From Methanoregulaceae archaeon PtaB.Bin056 (lineage in GTDB: Archaea > Halobacteriota > Methanomicrobia > Methanomicrobiales > Methanospirillaceae): a stretch of 64,000 bases of DNA. Position 1 is the stretch's first letter. Each line of letters starts with the position of its first letter. The notes under the pieces are model-generated. The model saw only the letters and a list, made by a program, of their open reading frames with translations. It had not been told where the DNA came from and did no database searches. The translations under genes and the position numbers were made by a program. Positions 45,981 through 54,847 of this stretch are shown piece after piece. The stretch is taken from NCBI GenBank assembly GCA_002067095.1, contig MVQD01000038.1, positions 124,188 to 188,187 of the forward strand. The letters are read 5' to 3'.

Positions 45981-46634
45981 TCACCTTGCCTTGGCCTGCA
46001 CCCTCGGCTCGATGATGGTCCATATCCATTCGGCAAGCTCCCTGATGTTCTTGGTCTGGATGAAGACCTCGCCAGGCCCCTGTATCTCGGTGACCAGTCC
46101 CTCTCCACCCAGTATCGTCTCCTTCAGCCCACCGAACTTCGTCACTTTGTACTGGCAGGTGTCGCTGAACGCCACCAGGTGGAAATTATCCACGATTAGC
46201 TTTTCACCTTCTTTGAGCGTATGCCGGTCGATTGCGCCGAACGTGTTGATAAATACCGTCCCTTCCCCGGTCGCACGGATCATAAAGAGGCCCTGCCCGA
46301 AGAGCCCTTTCGTGAAACCTTCCCACTTGACGTCGAGGTTCACGGTCCCCTGGGAAGCGATGTACGCTGATTTCTGAAGGATGAACCCTCTCTGCTGGCT
46401 GACCGGGATGGTGTCGATGTCACCGAGGGGGGCAGCGCTGAACCCTGCCTCGCCAGTCCCAGTTGTCGCGGTGAACTCGTTGACAAAGAAGCTCTGCCCG
46501 CCCACGAGCGCAAGCCCGAGGGTTCCCCAGAGACTCTTCTCCCGTTTCTGGGTCTTTACCTCAATGGTAGGCTGCATGTAGGTCATAGACCCTGATTCGG
46601 CGACAATGCTCTCGCCCGGTGAAAGGGTGACCAC
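45981..46634 (-). CDS. AIM24/TIGR00266 family protein, interrupted by an apparent amber codon near its start
   Basis: The readable frame, starting at GTG 46634, has 217 residues: TLSPGESIVAESGSMTYMQPTIEV, GGQSFFVNEFTA, GTVFINTFGAID and a C-terminal beta-rich domain, as in the AIM24/TIGR00266 family of beta-trefoil-like proteins. The family normally starts around MKYEI.Y, and here ATG 46676 reads M-K-Y-stop-I-K-Y-K-P-S-Y-S-L-L before joining the frame. The fourth codon is TAG where Glu is usual. The GTG start lacks a ribosome site. See findings. Confidence 0.8.
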   Translation of the reverse strand: MVTLSPGESIVAESGSMTYMQPTIEVKTQKREKSLWGTLGLALVGGQSFFVNEFTATTGTGEAGFSAAPLGDIDTIPVSQQRGFILQKSAYIASQGTVNLDVKWEGFTKGLFGQGLFMIRATGEGTVFINTFGAIDRHTLKEGEKLIVDNFHLVAFSDTCQYKVTKFGGLKETILGGEGLVTEIQGPGEVFIQTKNIRELAEWIWTIIEPRVQAKAR

Positions 46635-46676
46635 CAGGAGCGAATAAGAGGGTTTGTACTTGATCTAGTACTTCAT

Positions 46677-47083
46677 ACTACAGATCTTTTGCGCCCTCCT
46701 GGTGAAAGGGCTTTCCAAAGAAGGGGAGAATATACTCCAGGTGGCCTCGTGGCAGAAGCAGCCAGTCCGGAAAATGTAATTCACATCCAAAGGTGCCTTC
46801 ACCTCTTCGTGGCACAGGCAAGACCAAACCTGTCTCTACTCTCATAATACCCGACCCTGTTTCTGGTGCAGGGTGGAAACCGGACTAACCGTCTGAAAAA
46901 TTAAAAATTGTTGATATACGAACCAATTCTCATACAGGTGAGCAATACGGGATTATTATTCAAGGGTGCACGCAGTGTCCATTCACCATCCTGATGAATA
47001 TTCATCGCTTTGATGAATGAATGCATGGCATATTCTTATTACGGCCCTGGAACAGGCTTTAATTGACTGGGAATTATTGCCGG
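46677..47083. other. Spacer with a perfect palindrome
   Basis: This 407-base stretch holds no supported gene. GATGAATATTCATC (46993-47006) is a perfect 14-base palindrome; related GATGAAT copies follow at 47012-47018. It lies about 80 bases before the response regulator at 47084 and may be an operator. Confidence 0.35.
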
Positions 47084-47449
47084 ATGACAAAAGCTCGCAT
47101 ACTCATAGTGGAGGATGACGATATCATCGCCAGGCTGATAGAGTGGCGGATAAAGAAACTCGGGTACGATATATGTGGACGAGCTGCCGATGGGAATGAG
47201 GCTGTATCACTGATAGAGCGAATGTCCCCGGATCTCGTTCTCCTTGACATAGGCCTCCCCGGGGATTGTGACGGCATCTCCGTTGCCCGGGAAGTCAGGA
47301 GAACGAATGACATGCCGATTGTGTTTGTTACCGCTCATTCACATGGTGAGATCATAGAGAGAGCCAAACAGACACGCCCGAACGGTTTTATCCTGAAACC
47401 TTTCAATGACGACGACCTGCGGGTCGGAATCGAACTGGCGCTCCGATAG
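47084..47449 (+). CDS. Single-domain response regulator (CheY-like)
   Basis: The 121-residue receiver starts at ATG 47084 and has LIVEDDDIIARLIEWRI, VLLDIGLPGDCDG with the phospho-Asp, TAHS and the conserved Lys in FILKPFNDDDL. No output domain is attached, so it acts through phosphotransfer or a partner. It is separate from the other regulators in the window. Confidence 0.9.
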   Translation: MTKARILIVEDDDIIARLIEWRIKKLGYDICGRAADGNEAVSLIERMSPDLVLLDIGLPGDCDGISVAREVRRTNDMPIVFVTAHSHGEIIERAKQTRPNGFILKPFNDDDLRVGIELALR

Positions 47450-47545
47450 GCGTTCTCTGAATCCTGCAGTTGAATGCACCGTGACAATGAGATACCGCGT
47501 ATTGCGGGGAAAAAACCATGCGGAGGAACTGAACTTGAAACCCAG

Positions 47546-47618
47546 AGCCTTTGGGGGGAATCGAACCCCCGACCTACACCTTACCAAGGTGTCGCTCTAC
47601 CGACTGAGCCACAAAGGC
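47546..47618 (-). tRNA. tRNA-Thr (anticodon GGT)
   Basis: On the minus strand this 73-base sequence folds as a full cloverleaf: acceptor GCCTTTG/CAAAGGC, D-arm GCTC...GAGC, anticodon loop TTGGTAA with GGT in the anticodon position, and T-arm GGGGG-TTCGATT-CCCCC. The discriminator is T and no CCA is encoded. No intron is seen. Confidence 0.95.
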
Positions 47619-47751
47619 GCAATGCGACAACAACAGTCGACGTGTATACTTTAAAAGATTGCGGAACAGGAGTGATAAAAAGAAATATTCGGGCTTCTTT
47701 TAATTGCCTGACTGCATTCACGCGGCCCGACCCGCATGGACATTGCCCTCC

Positions 47752-48468
47752 TCACCTGTCCAGCGCCTCGAGCACCCGGATGCTCTCAAGTGCACCTTCG
47801 AATGTTGCCACCTCCACAATTGGCACTGCACGGTCCCTCCTGATAGCCTTCATGACCGGTATAAAATCGATTGTGCCCTGCCCAACTGCCGAATGGGTGT
47901 CATCCTTGCCGTCATTGTCATGGAGGTGGACATGGGAGATCGTTGCCTCCAGGAACCCGGGGAGGCAGTGGTTGAGGTGTGCGTGGCCGACATCGAGCGC
48001 AAAGCCTATCCCGTCGAGGCTTGGCAGTTCTTGCGGCGTCCGGAGGAAGAAGTAATTCCAGTTGCCCATGTTCTCGATATAGAACGTGACCCCACATTCT
48101 CCGGCAAGATGCTTCAGGTCCTCAAGAGACTTCATGTATTGGCCAAGCGCCCGTTCCCGCTCCTCCTCCCACGCAAAGTAGCCCGGGTGAATCACGACGG
48201 TGCTCCCCATCTCGCCCGCAATGCGGAAACACTGGCCGATCACCTCCACGCTCGCCTTTCGTATAGGTTCGTGGAGGCATGCAATGTTCACACTTCGGGC
48301 AGGGGCATGGAATGCGTAGCGGAGCGAGTATGACTCAAGGAGTTCGGTTGATTCCAGGAAGTGCGGGCCGTCATCCATGATCTCCACGAGATCGGTATGG
48401 GAAGAGAGCACGTCAAGGGCATGCGAAAGGGGGTGATGGTGGAGGCAGAAGGAGGAGATCCCAAACAT
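47752..48468 (-). CDS. Sugar phosphate isomerase/epimerase-like (AP endonuclease 2 fold) TIM barrel
   Basis: The 238-residue protein starts at ATG 48468. It has metal-ligand motifs of the xylose-isomerase-like barrel family: DLVEIMDDGP, RYAFHAPAR, VVIHPGYFAWEEE, YIENMGN, ALDVGHAHLN and SHVHLHDNDGKDDTH. This is close to EndoIV-like or hydroxypyruvate isomerase-like proteins, but the substrate is not evident. It lies downstream of, and in the same direction as, the MscS gene. Confidence 0.85.
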   Translation of the reverse strand: MFGISSFCLHHHPLSHALDVLSSHTDLVEIMDDGPHFLESTELLESYSLRYAFHAPARSVNIACLHEPIRKASVEVIGQCFRIAGEMGSTVVIHPGYFAWEEERERALGQYMKSLEDLKHLAGECGVTFYIENMGNWNYFFLRTPQELPSLDGIGFALDVGHAHLNHCLPGFLEATISHVHLHDNDGKDDTHSAVGQGTIDFIPVMKAIRRDRAVPIVEVATFEGALESIRVLEALDR

Positions 48469-48529
48469 ACATTCTTCTGAAAAAGGAGATGCGAAATAGG
48501 TTTTGTTTGGGAGATAGAAGGGGTGGATT

Positions 48530-49579
48530 CTAAGTGTGCATATGCACATCCATCTGCGGGAACGGGATCTCTATTCCCTCTTCTGCAAACCTCTTCGCAA
48601 TTCTTGTGTTGATGGCGTCCTTGGTCTCCCATGTCATGGAGAAATCGTTTGTCCATACCACAAGCTGGAAGTTCAGGCTCGATGCCCCGAACTCGAGGAA
48701 ATATACGATCGGGTCGGGATCTTCCGTGATGAACGGGTATTGCCGGGAGGCATCCCTTGCAATCTCCATCAGTACCTGCCTGACCTTATCGATATCTGAC
48801 CCGTAGGCAACCCCGACATTGACCCTGACCTTCATTCGCATGTCGGGCTGGGCATAGTTGATCACGTAGCTGTCCATGATCTTCTTGTTCGGGAATGTCA
48901 CGATCTGGTTGTCCAGGGTCTTGATCCGCGTGCTGCGGGCGCCTACACAGATCACATCGCCGATATACTGGTCGATCATGATCCGGTCGTTGATCTTGAA
49001 GGGCTTGTCTACCGCGATAATGGCGCCGCCGAAGAAGTTGGAGAGGAAGTCCTGGGCTGCGAGAGCAAGGGCAATACCGGCAATACCCGCACCTGCAAGG
49101 AAAGGCGTGATGTCAATCTCGAGGACATAGAGGACAAGGAGGAATGCCGCAAACCAGATCACGTATTTCGACGCGATCTGCGCAAGAGCGATCATCCGGT
49201 CATCAAGGTCAGTCTTGGTCCCGGCCGCGATACGGTGACCGTAAGTCTCGATCATGGTATAGATGAACGTTGAGATCACCCATGCCCCAAGGAGGATCCA
49301 GATTACGTTCACGTACTTGCTGTCGAGAATGAACTGGAACTGTGCAGGGAGGTCCGCGACCTGAAGGGAGAGGAAGAACGTAATTACCAGCACCGCGACA
49401 ACTGCGGGGGTTCCGAACACTGCGAGCAGAATGTCGTCCAGCTGGGACTCGGTCTGCTCGGCTTTCTTCCGGAACCACCCGACGATCCCGTACATGGCCA
49501 TCGCAATGATAAGCCCGGTGATGCTTACAATCACGGCGAGGAGATTTCCGTTCATTCCAAATACTGTCTCAGTCGCCAT
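48530..49579 (-). CDS. mscS: MscS-family small-conductance mechanosensitive channel
   Basis: The 349-residue protein starts at ATG 49579 (METATETVFG-like MATETVFG). It has four hydrophobic segments in the first ~160 residues (the last, GAGIAGIALALAAQDFLSNFFGG, is the MscS pore helix), then the beta domain (FKINDRIMIDQYIGDV, NKKIMDSYVINY) and the C-terminal alpha/beta domain. It releases solutes when membrane tension rises. The 5' boundary is close to hypD on the opposite strand. Confidence 0.93.
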   Translation of the reverse strand: MATETVFGMNGNLLAVIVSITGLIIAMAMYGIVGWFRKKAEQTESQLDDILLAVFGTPAVVAVLVITFFLSLQVADLPAQFQFILDSKYVNVIWILLGAWVISTFIYTMIETYGHRIAAGTKTDLDDRMIALAQIASKYVIWFAAFLLVLYVLEIDITPFLAGAGIAGIALALAAQDFLSNFFGGAIIAVDKPFKINDRIMIDQYIGDVICVGARSTRIKTLDNQIVTFPNKKIMDSYVINYAQPDMRMKVRVNVGVAYGSDIDKVRQVLMEIARDASRQYPFITEDPDPIVYFLEFGASSLNFQLVVWTNDFSMTWETKDAINTRIAKRFAEEGIEIPFPQMDVHMHT

Positions 49580-49625
49580 ATCAGTATCATTATCTCTCGC
49601 AGATACAAAATATTTAGTCCGGAAT

Positions 49626-50654
49626 ATGGCCCTTGGCAAGGAAATATCACAAAAATTGCGGGATGCGGTAGACAGGGATCTTGCTTTCATGCACATCTGC
49701 GGGACCCACGAGGCCGCAATCTCGCGTGCAGGGTTGAGAAGCGTGTTACCGCCCGGCCTCAAGATCGTGATGGGGCCTGGCTGCCCGGTGTGCATCACGC
49801 CGCAGGGCGAGATAGACGCTGCACTCGACCTCGTGGACAGAGGCTGCATCGTTGCAACCTATGGGGACCTCCTGCGTGTCCCGGGAAGCAAGGGTTCCCT
49901 CGAGTCGTGCGGCGGTGATGTCAGGGTGGTTCAGGGTGTCCACAAGGCCGTCGAGATTGCACGGAACACCGATAAAGAAGTGGCATTCATCTCGGTCGGG
50001 TTCGAGACGACCGCTCCGACCGTGGCTGCAACCCTCCTCACCCGGCCTCCCGAAAACTTCAGCATCCTCTCGTGCCACCGCCTGGTGCCTCCGGCGATGA
50101 AGTGGCTCCTTGAGCAGGGCGAGGCAAAACTGCATGGATTCCTCCTTCCAGGCCATGTCTGCACAGTGGTGGGATACCAGGACTACGAGCAGTTTCCCGT
50201 CCCCCAGGTGGTGGCAGGATTCGAGCCCGAGGACATCCTTCTCGGCCTCCTGATGCTCGTTGAGCAGGTAAAACGGGGCGAGGCAAAGGTTGAGAATGCG
50301 TATCCAAGAGCGGTCACACGCGAGGGAAATACCAGGGCCAGGCAGCTGATGTACGAGGTGTTTACACCAGTTGATGCAGAGTGGCGGGGCTTTCCCGTCA
50401 TTCCGCGGTCAGGCCTGGGTCTCAAGCCAGAGTTCGAACAATACGACGCACAGAAGAAATTCGACCTTAAGTTCCGGCACGTGGAGAAACACACCGCCTG
50501 CATATGCGACAAGGTACTCCGGGGGATCGCAGAGCCCACCGACTGCAAATTATTCGGAAAAGTCTGCACACCAAGGACTCCCGTAGGCCCCTGCATGGTC
50601 AGCCACGAAGGGGCCTGCAAGATCTGGCACACGTTCCGGGTGAAGCAGAATTAG
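49626..50654 (+). CDS. hypD: Hydrogenase maturation protein HypD
   Basis: The 342-residue protein, starting at ATG 49626, has FMHICGTHEAAI, GPGCPVCIT, FISVGFETTAPTVAATLL and the C-terminal cysteine set CICDKVLRGI, CKLFGKVC, CMVSHEGACKIW that binds a [4Fe-4S] cluster. HypD acts with HypC to attach the Fe(CN)2CO unit of [NiFe]-hydrogenases. The other hyp genes are not in the window. Confidence 0.96.
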   Translation: MALGKEISQKLRDAVDRDLAFMHICGTHEAAISRAGLRSVLPPGLKIVMGPGCPVCITPQGEIDAALDLVDRGCIVATYGDLLRVPGSKGSLESCGGDVRVVQGVHKAVEIARNTDKEVAFISVGFETTAPTVAATLLTRPPENFSILSCHRLVPPAMKWLLEQGEAKLHGFLLPGHVCTVVGYQDYEQFPVPQVVAGFEPEDILLGLLMLVEQVKRGEAKVENAYPRAVTREGNTRARQLMYEVFTPVDAEWRGFPVIPRSGLGLKPEFEQYDAQKKFDLKFRHVEKHTACICDKVLRGIAEPTDCKLFGKVCTPRTPVGPCMVSHEGACKIWHTFRVKQN

Positions 50655-50789
50655 GTAACAGGCCGCTGCATTGTCAGATATGCCCATCCAATTTTTCTCC
50701 CGGCAGCCGATGAAAAACGTATTTACCATAAGACACGCCATAATTATGAACCGCAGCATTTTCCTGTGCGGCGGAATCTTCTCTCACGC

Positions 50790-50861
50790 GCCCCGGTAGG
50801 GTAGTGGATATCCTGGGAGCCTCCGGAGCTTCCGACCCGGGTTCGAATCCCGGCTGGGGCG
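50790..50861 (+). tRNA. tRNA-Arg (anticodon CCG)
   Basis: The 72-base cloverleaf has acceptor GCCCCGG/CTGGGGC with one G-T pair, a D-arm, anticodon stem GGAGC/GCTTC with loop CTCCGGA (anticodon CCG, reading CGG) and T-arm CCGGG-TTCGAAT-CCCGG. The discriminator is G. No intron and no encoded CCA. Confidence 0.93.
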
Positions 50862-50943
50862 TCCCCTTCACATTCATCCCTTCCGAAATCCATTACTTCT
50901 CAAAAGCCCTATACCAGTTCAATAGTGCAAAGGGGATCACTCA

Positions 50944-51486
50944 ATGCATGATATTTCAAGTATTGCCGGTGAGTACAGTGCTTACCTGAAGCGGCTTTCC
51001 GGCACCCTGGGTGAAGGCGAACGCCAATCGAGGACCCTTGCAGGCCTTATCGAGTCCTCGCCAGCCATCCACCTCTATGGATTCGGGAGAAGCGGGACTG
51101 CGGGTCTTGCCATGGCAATAAGGCTTCGGCACTTCCTTGCACCGGAACAACAGGTCTTCTGGCTCGGTGACCAGGTCCGGGATCCCATACGTAAGAATGA
51201 TGTTGTCATCCTTTTCTCAAAGTCCGGCAACCGGAGAGAGGTGATCTGTTCCCTCGAAAGCGCACGGGACGCAGGCGCACGCTGCGTAGCCATCACCAGT
51301 GATTCCGCTTCCCCTCTCGCACGGGGTTCTTCCCTCACGATCATTCTCCCCCCGATGGATGGTGGCGTTATCTATGGAGGAGGGGACTTCGAGCTTGCAG
51401 CATGGTATTTCCAGGAGATCTTCGTGACATGGTATGGGCGTCTCCATGGCATCCCACCGGAGAGGGTCGGGGAACGGCATATCTGA
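50944..51486 (+). CDS. hxlB: 6-Phospho-3-hexuloisomerase-like SIS-domain protein
   Basis: The 180-residue protein is a SIS sugar-isomerase domain: IHLYGFGRSGTAGLAMAIRLRHFL, QVFWLGDQVRDPIRKNDVVILFSKSGNRREVICSLESARDAGARCVAITS. It fits the HxlB family, which acts with hexulose-6-phosphate synthase in the archaeal ribulose monophosphate pathway for pentose formation. A neighbour HPS gene is not seen. Start ATG 50944. Confidence 0.85.
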   Translation: MHDISSIAGEYSAYLKRLSGTLGEGERQSRTLAGLIESSPAIHLYGFGRSGTAGLAMAIRLRHFLAPEQQVFWLGDQVRDPIRKNDVVILFSKSGNRREVICSLESARDAGARCVAITSDSASPLARGSSLTIILPPMDGGVIYGGGDFELAAWYFQEIFVTWYGRLHGIPPERVGERHI

Positions 51487-51550
51487 ATACCAGGAAGACT
51501 TTTATCTTTCTGCCCTTCCAGTCACACACACGCGAGGATAGAGAAGAGAG

Positions 51551-53257
51551 ATGCCAGCTGACCAGGTTCAGATACTGCTCGTGGATGACCGGACCGACCT
51601 CATCTCGCTGTTCGGAGACTATCTTTCCACACAAAAAGGATATGCCGTCGAGCGTGTCCCTTCTTCTAGGGAGGGTATCGAACTTCTCTCCGCCCGCTCT
51701 TACGCCCTGGTCATCTCCAATGATTCCGGTCGGGACGGCGCGAGGCTTGAGGCCGTTGCTTCATCCCGCGACATCCCGCTCGTAAGGCTGAAGAACGAGC
51801 GGAAACAGCGTGGTTCGTCCAAGTTCACCCTCCAGGCGGGGGATATCATCGTGATGGAAGACTCGCACCAGAGGATGGAATTCCCACTCCAGGGATCTTC
51901 GGGCCTCCCTTCGCTCTTCTCTGACCTTGCCCGGAACCTCGAGCAGCTGACAAAGGGGAGGCGGGCCAGGCAGGAGTTTGCCGAAGCGTTCGGGCACCCT
52001 TACGATGTCATCAGTTCAGCTCCGGTACCACTCTGCATCCTCTCGTATCCGGAGATCGCATGGATGAACGAGGAGATGGCGCACATCCTGGGGTATGCAC
52101 CCTCCTCGCTCGTTGGCAGGCCATTCGATTCCCTCCTCTCCCGCGAAGATGACAGGAGGTGGTTTGTGGAATTCGGCAGGCAGGGCAAAAACAGTGTGGG
52201 GTGGGGCCAGAGAGACCTTGCGCTCAAAAAAAGGGAGGGGGCATCGGTTCTCCTGCGGTTCAAATACAGGAGGACCGCGGGCAAAGACGGAGGGGACAAG
52301 TATATCTGCGTCTGCGAAGATATCCGCTGCCAGCAATCGCTCCTTGATATGCAGCGTTCACTTGACCAGAAGATCGAGGAGATCGAGAGCAGGTACCGCA
52401 CTCTCCTTGAGAGTATGGGGGCAATCGTCATCCGGACAGATCCGGATGGCACCATCAAGTACTGCAATCCCGCCGCGGAGATGGCGTTCGGATTCAGGAC
52501 AGAAGACGCAAAGGGGAAGAACGTGATAGGCACGCTGGTCCCCGCAGGCTCCCGGTCGGGACGGGACTTCATGACGATGCTCTCGGGCTGTTCAGGGAAC
52601 GCCGACGAATCTTCCGTCATCGCTGTTGACCATGTACTCCCCGGAACGAGGAGGGCCTGCATCGCGTGGAAGATGGTGGGAGTGGAAAGGGACGGAATGG
52701 TCTCCGACGTCGTCTGCGTGGGCGAGGACATCACTGACTATACCCGGCCTGACAGGGAGGGGATCAGGACCGACCCATGGAGGACACGGCTTTTAAAGGG
52801 AACCGACATCCGGCAGGATGTCTTTGATGACGTCTTTTCCATCTGTGTAGAGATCTCGCGGGAAGGATGGGAAGGAAAAAGGGTCGGGACCTCGTTTTTG
52901 GTCGGGGATGCCCATGCAGTGATGGCCAGGTCGCAGCAGCTGATCATCAACTCATTTGAGGCCATGGATCGGGATGCGCGGTATGTCAGCAACCAAGAAA
53001 ACAGGAACTGCATCAAGAACTTCGCGATGCTTGACGGTGGCTTCGTCATTCGGGGTGACGGGTTCATCGAGGCTTCAGGGAGGCAATTTCTCCCTGGAGA
53101 TATCCCTCTTGACCTTCCTTCAGGTTATGGCACGCGCCACCGATCAGTTGCAGCGATGACACTGGTGACAAGGGCGGTGGGAATCGTCGTCTCCGAGACA
53201 GGGGGGCGCCTGTCTGTGTTCAGGGACGGGCGGAGCGTAAAATCCCTGATCTTCTGA
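51551..53257 (+). CDS. Degenerate receiver - PAS - PAS - diadenylate cyclase (DisA_N) protein
   Basis: The 568-residue protein begins with a receiver-like fold (ILLVDDRTDLI) whose expected phospho-Asp region reads ISNDSGRDG and which lacks the usual Lys motif, so it is probably not phosphorylated. Two PAS domains follow at about 145-260 and 280-395. The C-terminal ~150 residues match a diadenylate cyclase domain: EISREGWEGKRVGTSFLVGD, LDGGFVI (495-497 in place of DGA), GYGTRHRSVA (GTRHR 527-531) and GIVVSETGGRLSVF. It would then make c-di-AMP from two ATP under PAS control. Start ATG 51551. Confidence 0.8.
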   Translation: MPADQVQILLVDDRTDLISLFGDYLSTQKGYAVERVPSSREGIELLSARSYALVISNDSGRDGARLEAVASSRDIPLVRLKNERKQRGSSKFTLQAGDIIVMEDSHQRMEFPLQGSSGLPSLFSDLARNLEQLTKGRRARQEFAEAFGHPYDVISSAPVPLCILSYPEIAWMNEEMAHILGYAPSSLVGRPFDSLLSREDDRRWFVEFGRQGKNSVGWGQRDLALKKREGASVLLRFKYRRTAGKDGGDKYICVCEDIRCQQSLLDMQRSLDQKIEEIESRYRTLLESMGAIVIRTDPDGTIKYCNPAAEMAFGFRTEDAKGKNVIGTLVPAGSRSGRDFMTMLSGCSGNADESSVIAVDHVLPGTRRACIAWKMVGVERDGMVSDVVCVGEDITDYTRPDREGIRTDPWRTRLLKGTDIRQDVFDDVFSICVEISREGWEGKRVGTSFLVGDAHAVMARSQQLIINSFEAMDRDARYVSNQENRNCIKNFAMLDGGFVIRGDGFIEASGRQFLPGDIPLDLPSGYGTRHRSVAAMTLVTRAVGIVVSETGGRLSVFRDGRSVKSLIF

Positions 53258-53319
53258 ATGGTGTCATCACCCCTCTCATCTGGAGAGAAGGACACAAAGG
53301 AACCGGACGTCATTAGTTT

Positions 53320-53502
53320 TTAAATCTCTTCATACCGGTAGAAGTAACAGGCACCCCATTCCATCTTCTCGCCGGGGCGCATTCGCTTCAGCCGGTCCTC
53401 GGCATGCTGTTCGCAGACCGTTGACCCGCAGCAGCCGAGGATCTGGATGCCTATGGCCTGCCTGCCGCATACGTCACAGGTCCTCTTTTCGCCCGCACTC
53501 AT
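53320..53502 (-). CDS. Small cysteine-rich (zinc-binding) protein
   Basis: The 60-residue protein starts at ATG 53502 and has RTCDVCGRQA and GCCGSTVCEQH, giving a likely four-ligand zinc site. It has a YFYRYEEI tail. The family is not named by me. It stands alone between the cyclase fusion and an empty stretch. Confidence 0.65.
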   Translation of the reverse strand: MSAGEKRTCDVCGRQAIGIQILGCCGSTVCEQHAEDRLKRMRPGEKMEWGACYFYRYEEI

Positions 53503-54180
53503 GGCCAAACGAATTGGTTGGATCCGGCATCATGTCAATCCATCGGTCCTGATACGGCCGGGCAAAACGGCAGGATACCGTCTCTCTCCCTCGGCCATGT
53601 CTCATGATTGATACGGCGCCCCGCGACTCCCGCCGGCCCCTGATGCTTTCAGCAAAAATTGAGGGTTTTTTTGTCAAATTAATCCTTTTAAAAGAGATTC
53701 AAGATTATAATAGTGTTCCGGACGGCAGGGGCCTGAGATAATCTTTATGGTCAGTGGAGACCATATGTCCCATGCTAGACAGAGATCGCAGGAGATGATC
53801 TCTGATTTGTTGTCTGGCACCCTCCATGTGGACGGTCTGCAGCCCTCCACACCTTGAATGGCCTGGTCATCCGCGGTATCAACTCCCCAACATGGCCGCA
53901 CCGGGTACCTCGCGGTCAGATGCCTGGATGACCTTCGGTCCTTCATGTGAAAATTCCTGTGCGTATTCTCCCACTCCTGCGGTATCTGCTCTTTTCTTTT
54001 GGCCCAAAAAAACGCGCAGCCATCGTAATGCCCGCATATCAGTGATGCCTGCGTTCCCCCAAATGATGATCGGGATATGCCCAGGGCACATCACCCGGCC
54101 GGATATCATGGATAAGGCGGATCACTCATCATTGCCCATGGAAATGATGCGGGGGGCAAAAGACCGGCGCTCCCTTATCA
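53503..54180. other. Unassigned 680-base spacer
   Basis: No supported gene lies here. A short plus-strand frame at 53747-53857 (36 residues, starting M-V-S-G-D-H) follows a TATA-like stretch (TTATAATAG, about 53705) but has no recognised content. Longer frames in this stretch look like noise, being Pro/Ser-rich with no ribosome sites. Confidence 0.4.
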
Positions 54181-54681
54181 TTATATGTCATTTGCCTGTG
54201 ACTGCCTGTCCCACAAAAAGACCATCGAGTCCAGGGAGTCTATAATAGACAAGAGGAGTATGCAGACATTCAGCATGATCAGGGACCGGAAGGCGAGGGC
54301 CGCAACCGCGTCGTACCACGAGGTGAGCATCAAGACGGCCCCTGCCGCAACGTAACCGCAACCCAGCCCGAGGACAGCAGTGGGCATCCACAATCTGTTC
54401 TTTGCGCAATGCCTTGCGATGACCCCCGTGGCAAGGCCTCCAACCATGTAGAGGGAGATCTCAGAGAGGGGATCCGGCGCGACAATGCCGGCGAGGAGTC
54501 CTACCAGTGCGCCGCCGGCAGGGCCCGCCAGTACCCCCGCACACACGACAATGATATCCCGTGGGTCCAAGACAGGGGATGTTCCAATGGAGAGCGCAAG
54601 GGAGAAATACCCGCTGATGACAGCCGCCACTCCAAGCGTTGCAGTTACCCCGATCCTGCGGGCAAGTATTCGGGTGTTCAT
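54181..54681 (-). CDS. Multi-helix membrane protein, possibly ECF-type S component-like
   Basis: The 166-residue protein starts at ATG 54681 and has about five hydrophobic helices. The stretch YFSLALSIG...VLDPRDIIVVCAGVLAGPAGGALVGLLAGIVAP resembles the LytS/ECF S-component-like family that carries substrate-binding membrane helices. No partner ATPase is near. Substrate and function are unknown. Confidence 0.7.
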   Translation of the reverse strand: MNTRILARRIGVTATLGVAAVISGYFSLALSIGTSPVLDPRDIIVVCAGVLAGPAGGALVGLLAGIVAPDPLSEISLYMVGGLATGVIARHCAKNRLWMPTAVLGLGCGYVAAGAVLMLTSWYDAVAALAFRSLIMLNVCILLLSIIDSLDSMVFLWDRQSQANDI

Positions 54682-54847
54682 GTGCTCTTTCGTACACAGA
54701 TCTGGCGACGTGCATCTTAATACGTGGCCCTGCAGCTCGAGTGACTTCCCTGTTGGGCAAGATTTCCGGGACATTCAAGGCCGGCTGTTGCAGGAACTAC
54801 AGACTCATATCATACCCGTTACCAATTAGATCTGATGTGGCTGTCAC

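Noticed and set aside
45981..46676. Pyrrolysine as a reading of the amber codon in the AIM24 gene
   Set aside because: No PYLIS-like context, no Pyl genes in the window, and the family is not a methylamine methyltransferase; kept only as an open alternative.
49580..49849. N-terminal extension of the MscS gene to 49849
   Set aside because: The extra residues lie antisense to hypD and are unlike the family; ATG 49579 is natural.
53826..54245. Plus-strand frame of 139 codons
   Set aside because: Pro/Ser-rich, no ribosome site, no recognised content, and overlaps the 3' end of the membrane protein gene.
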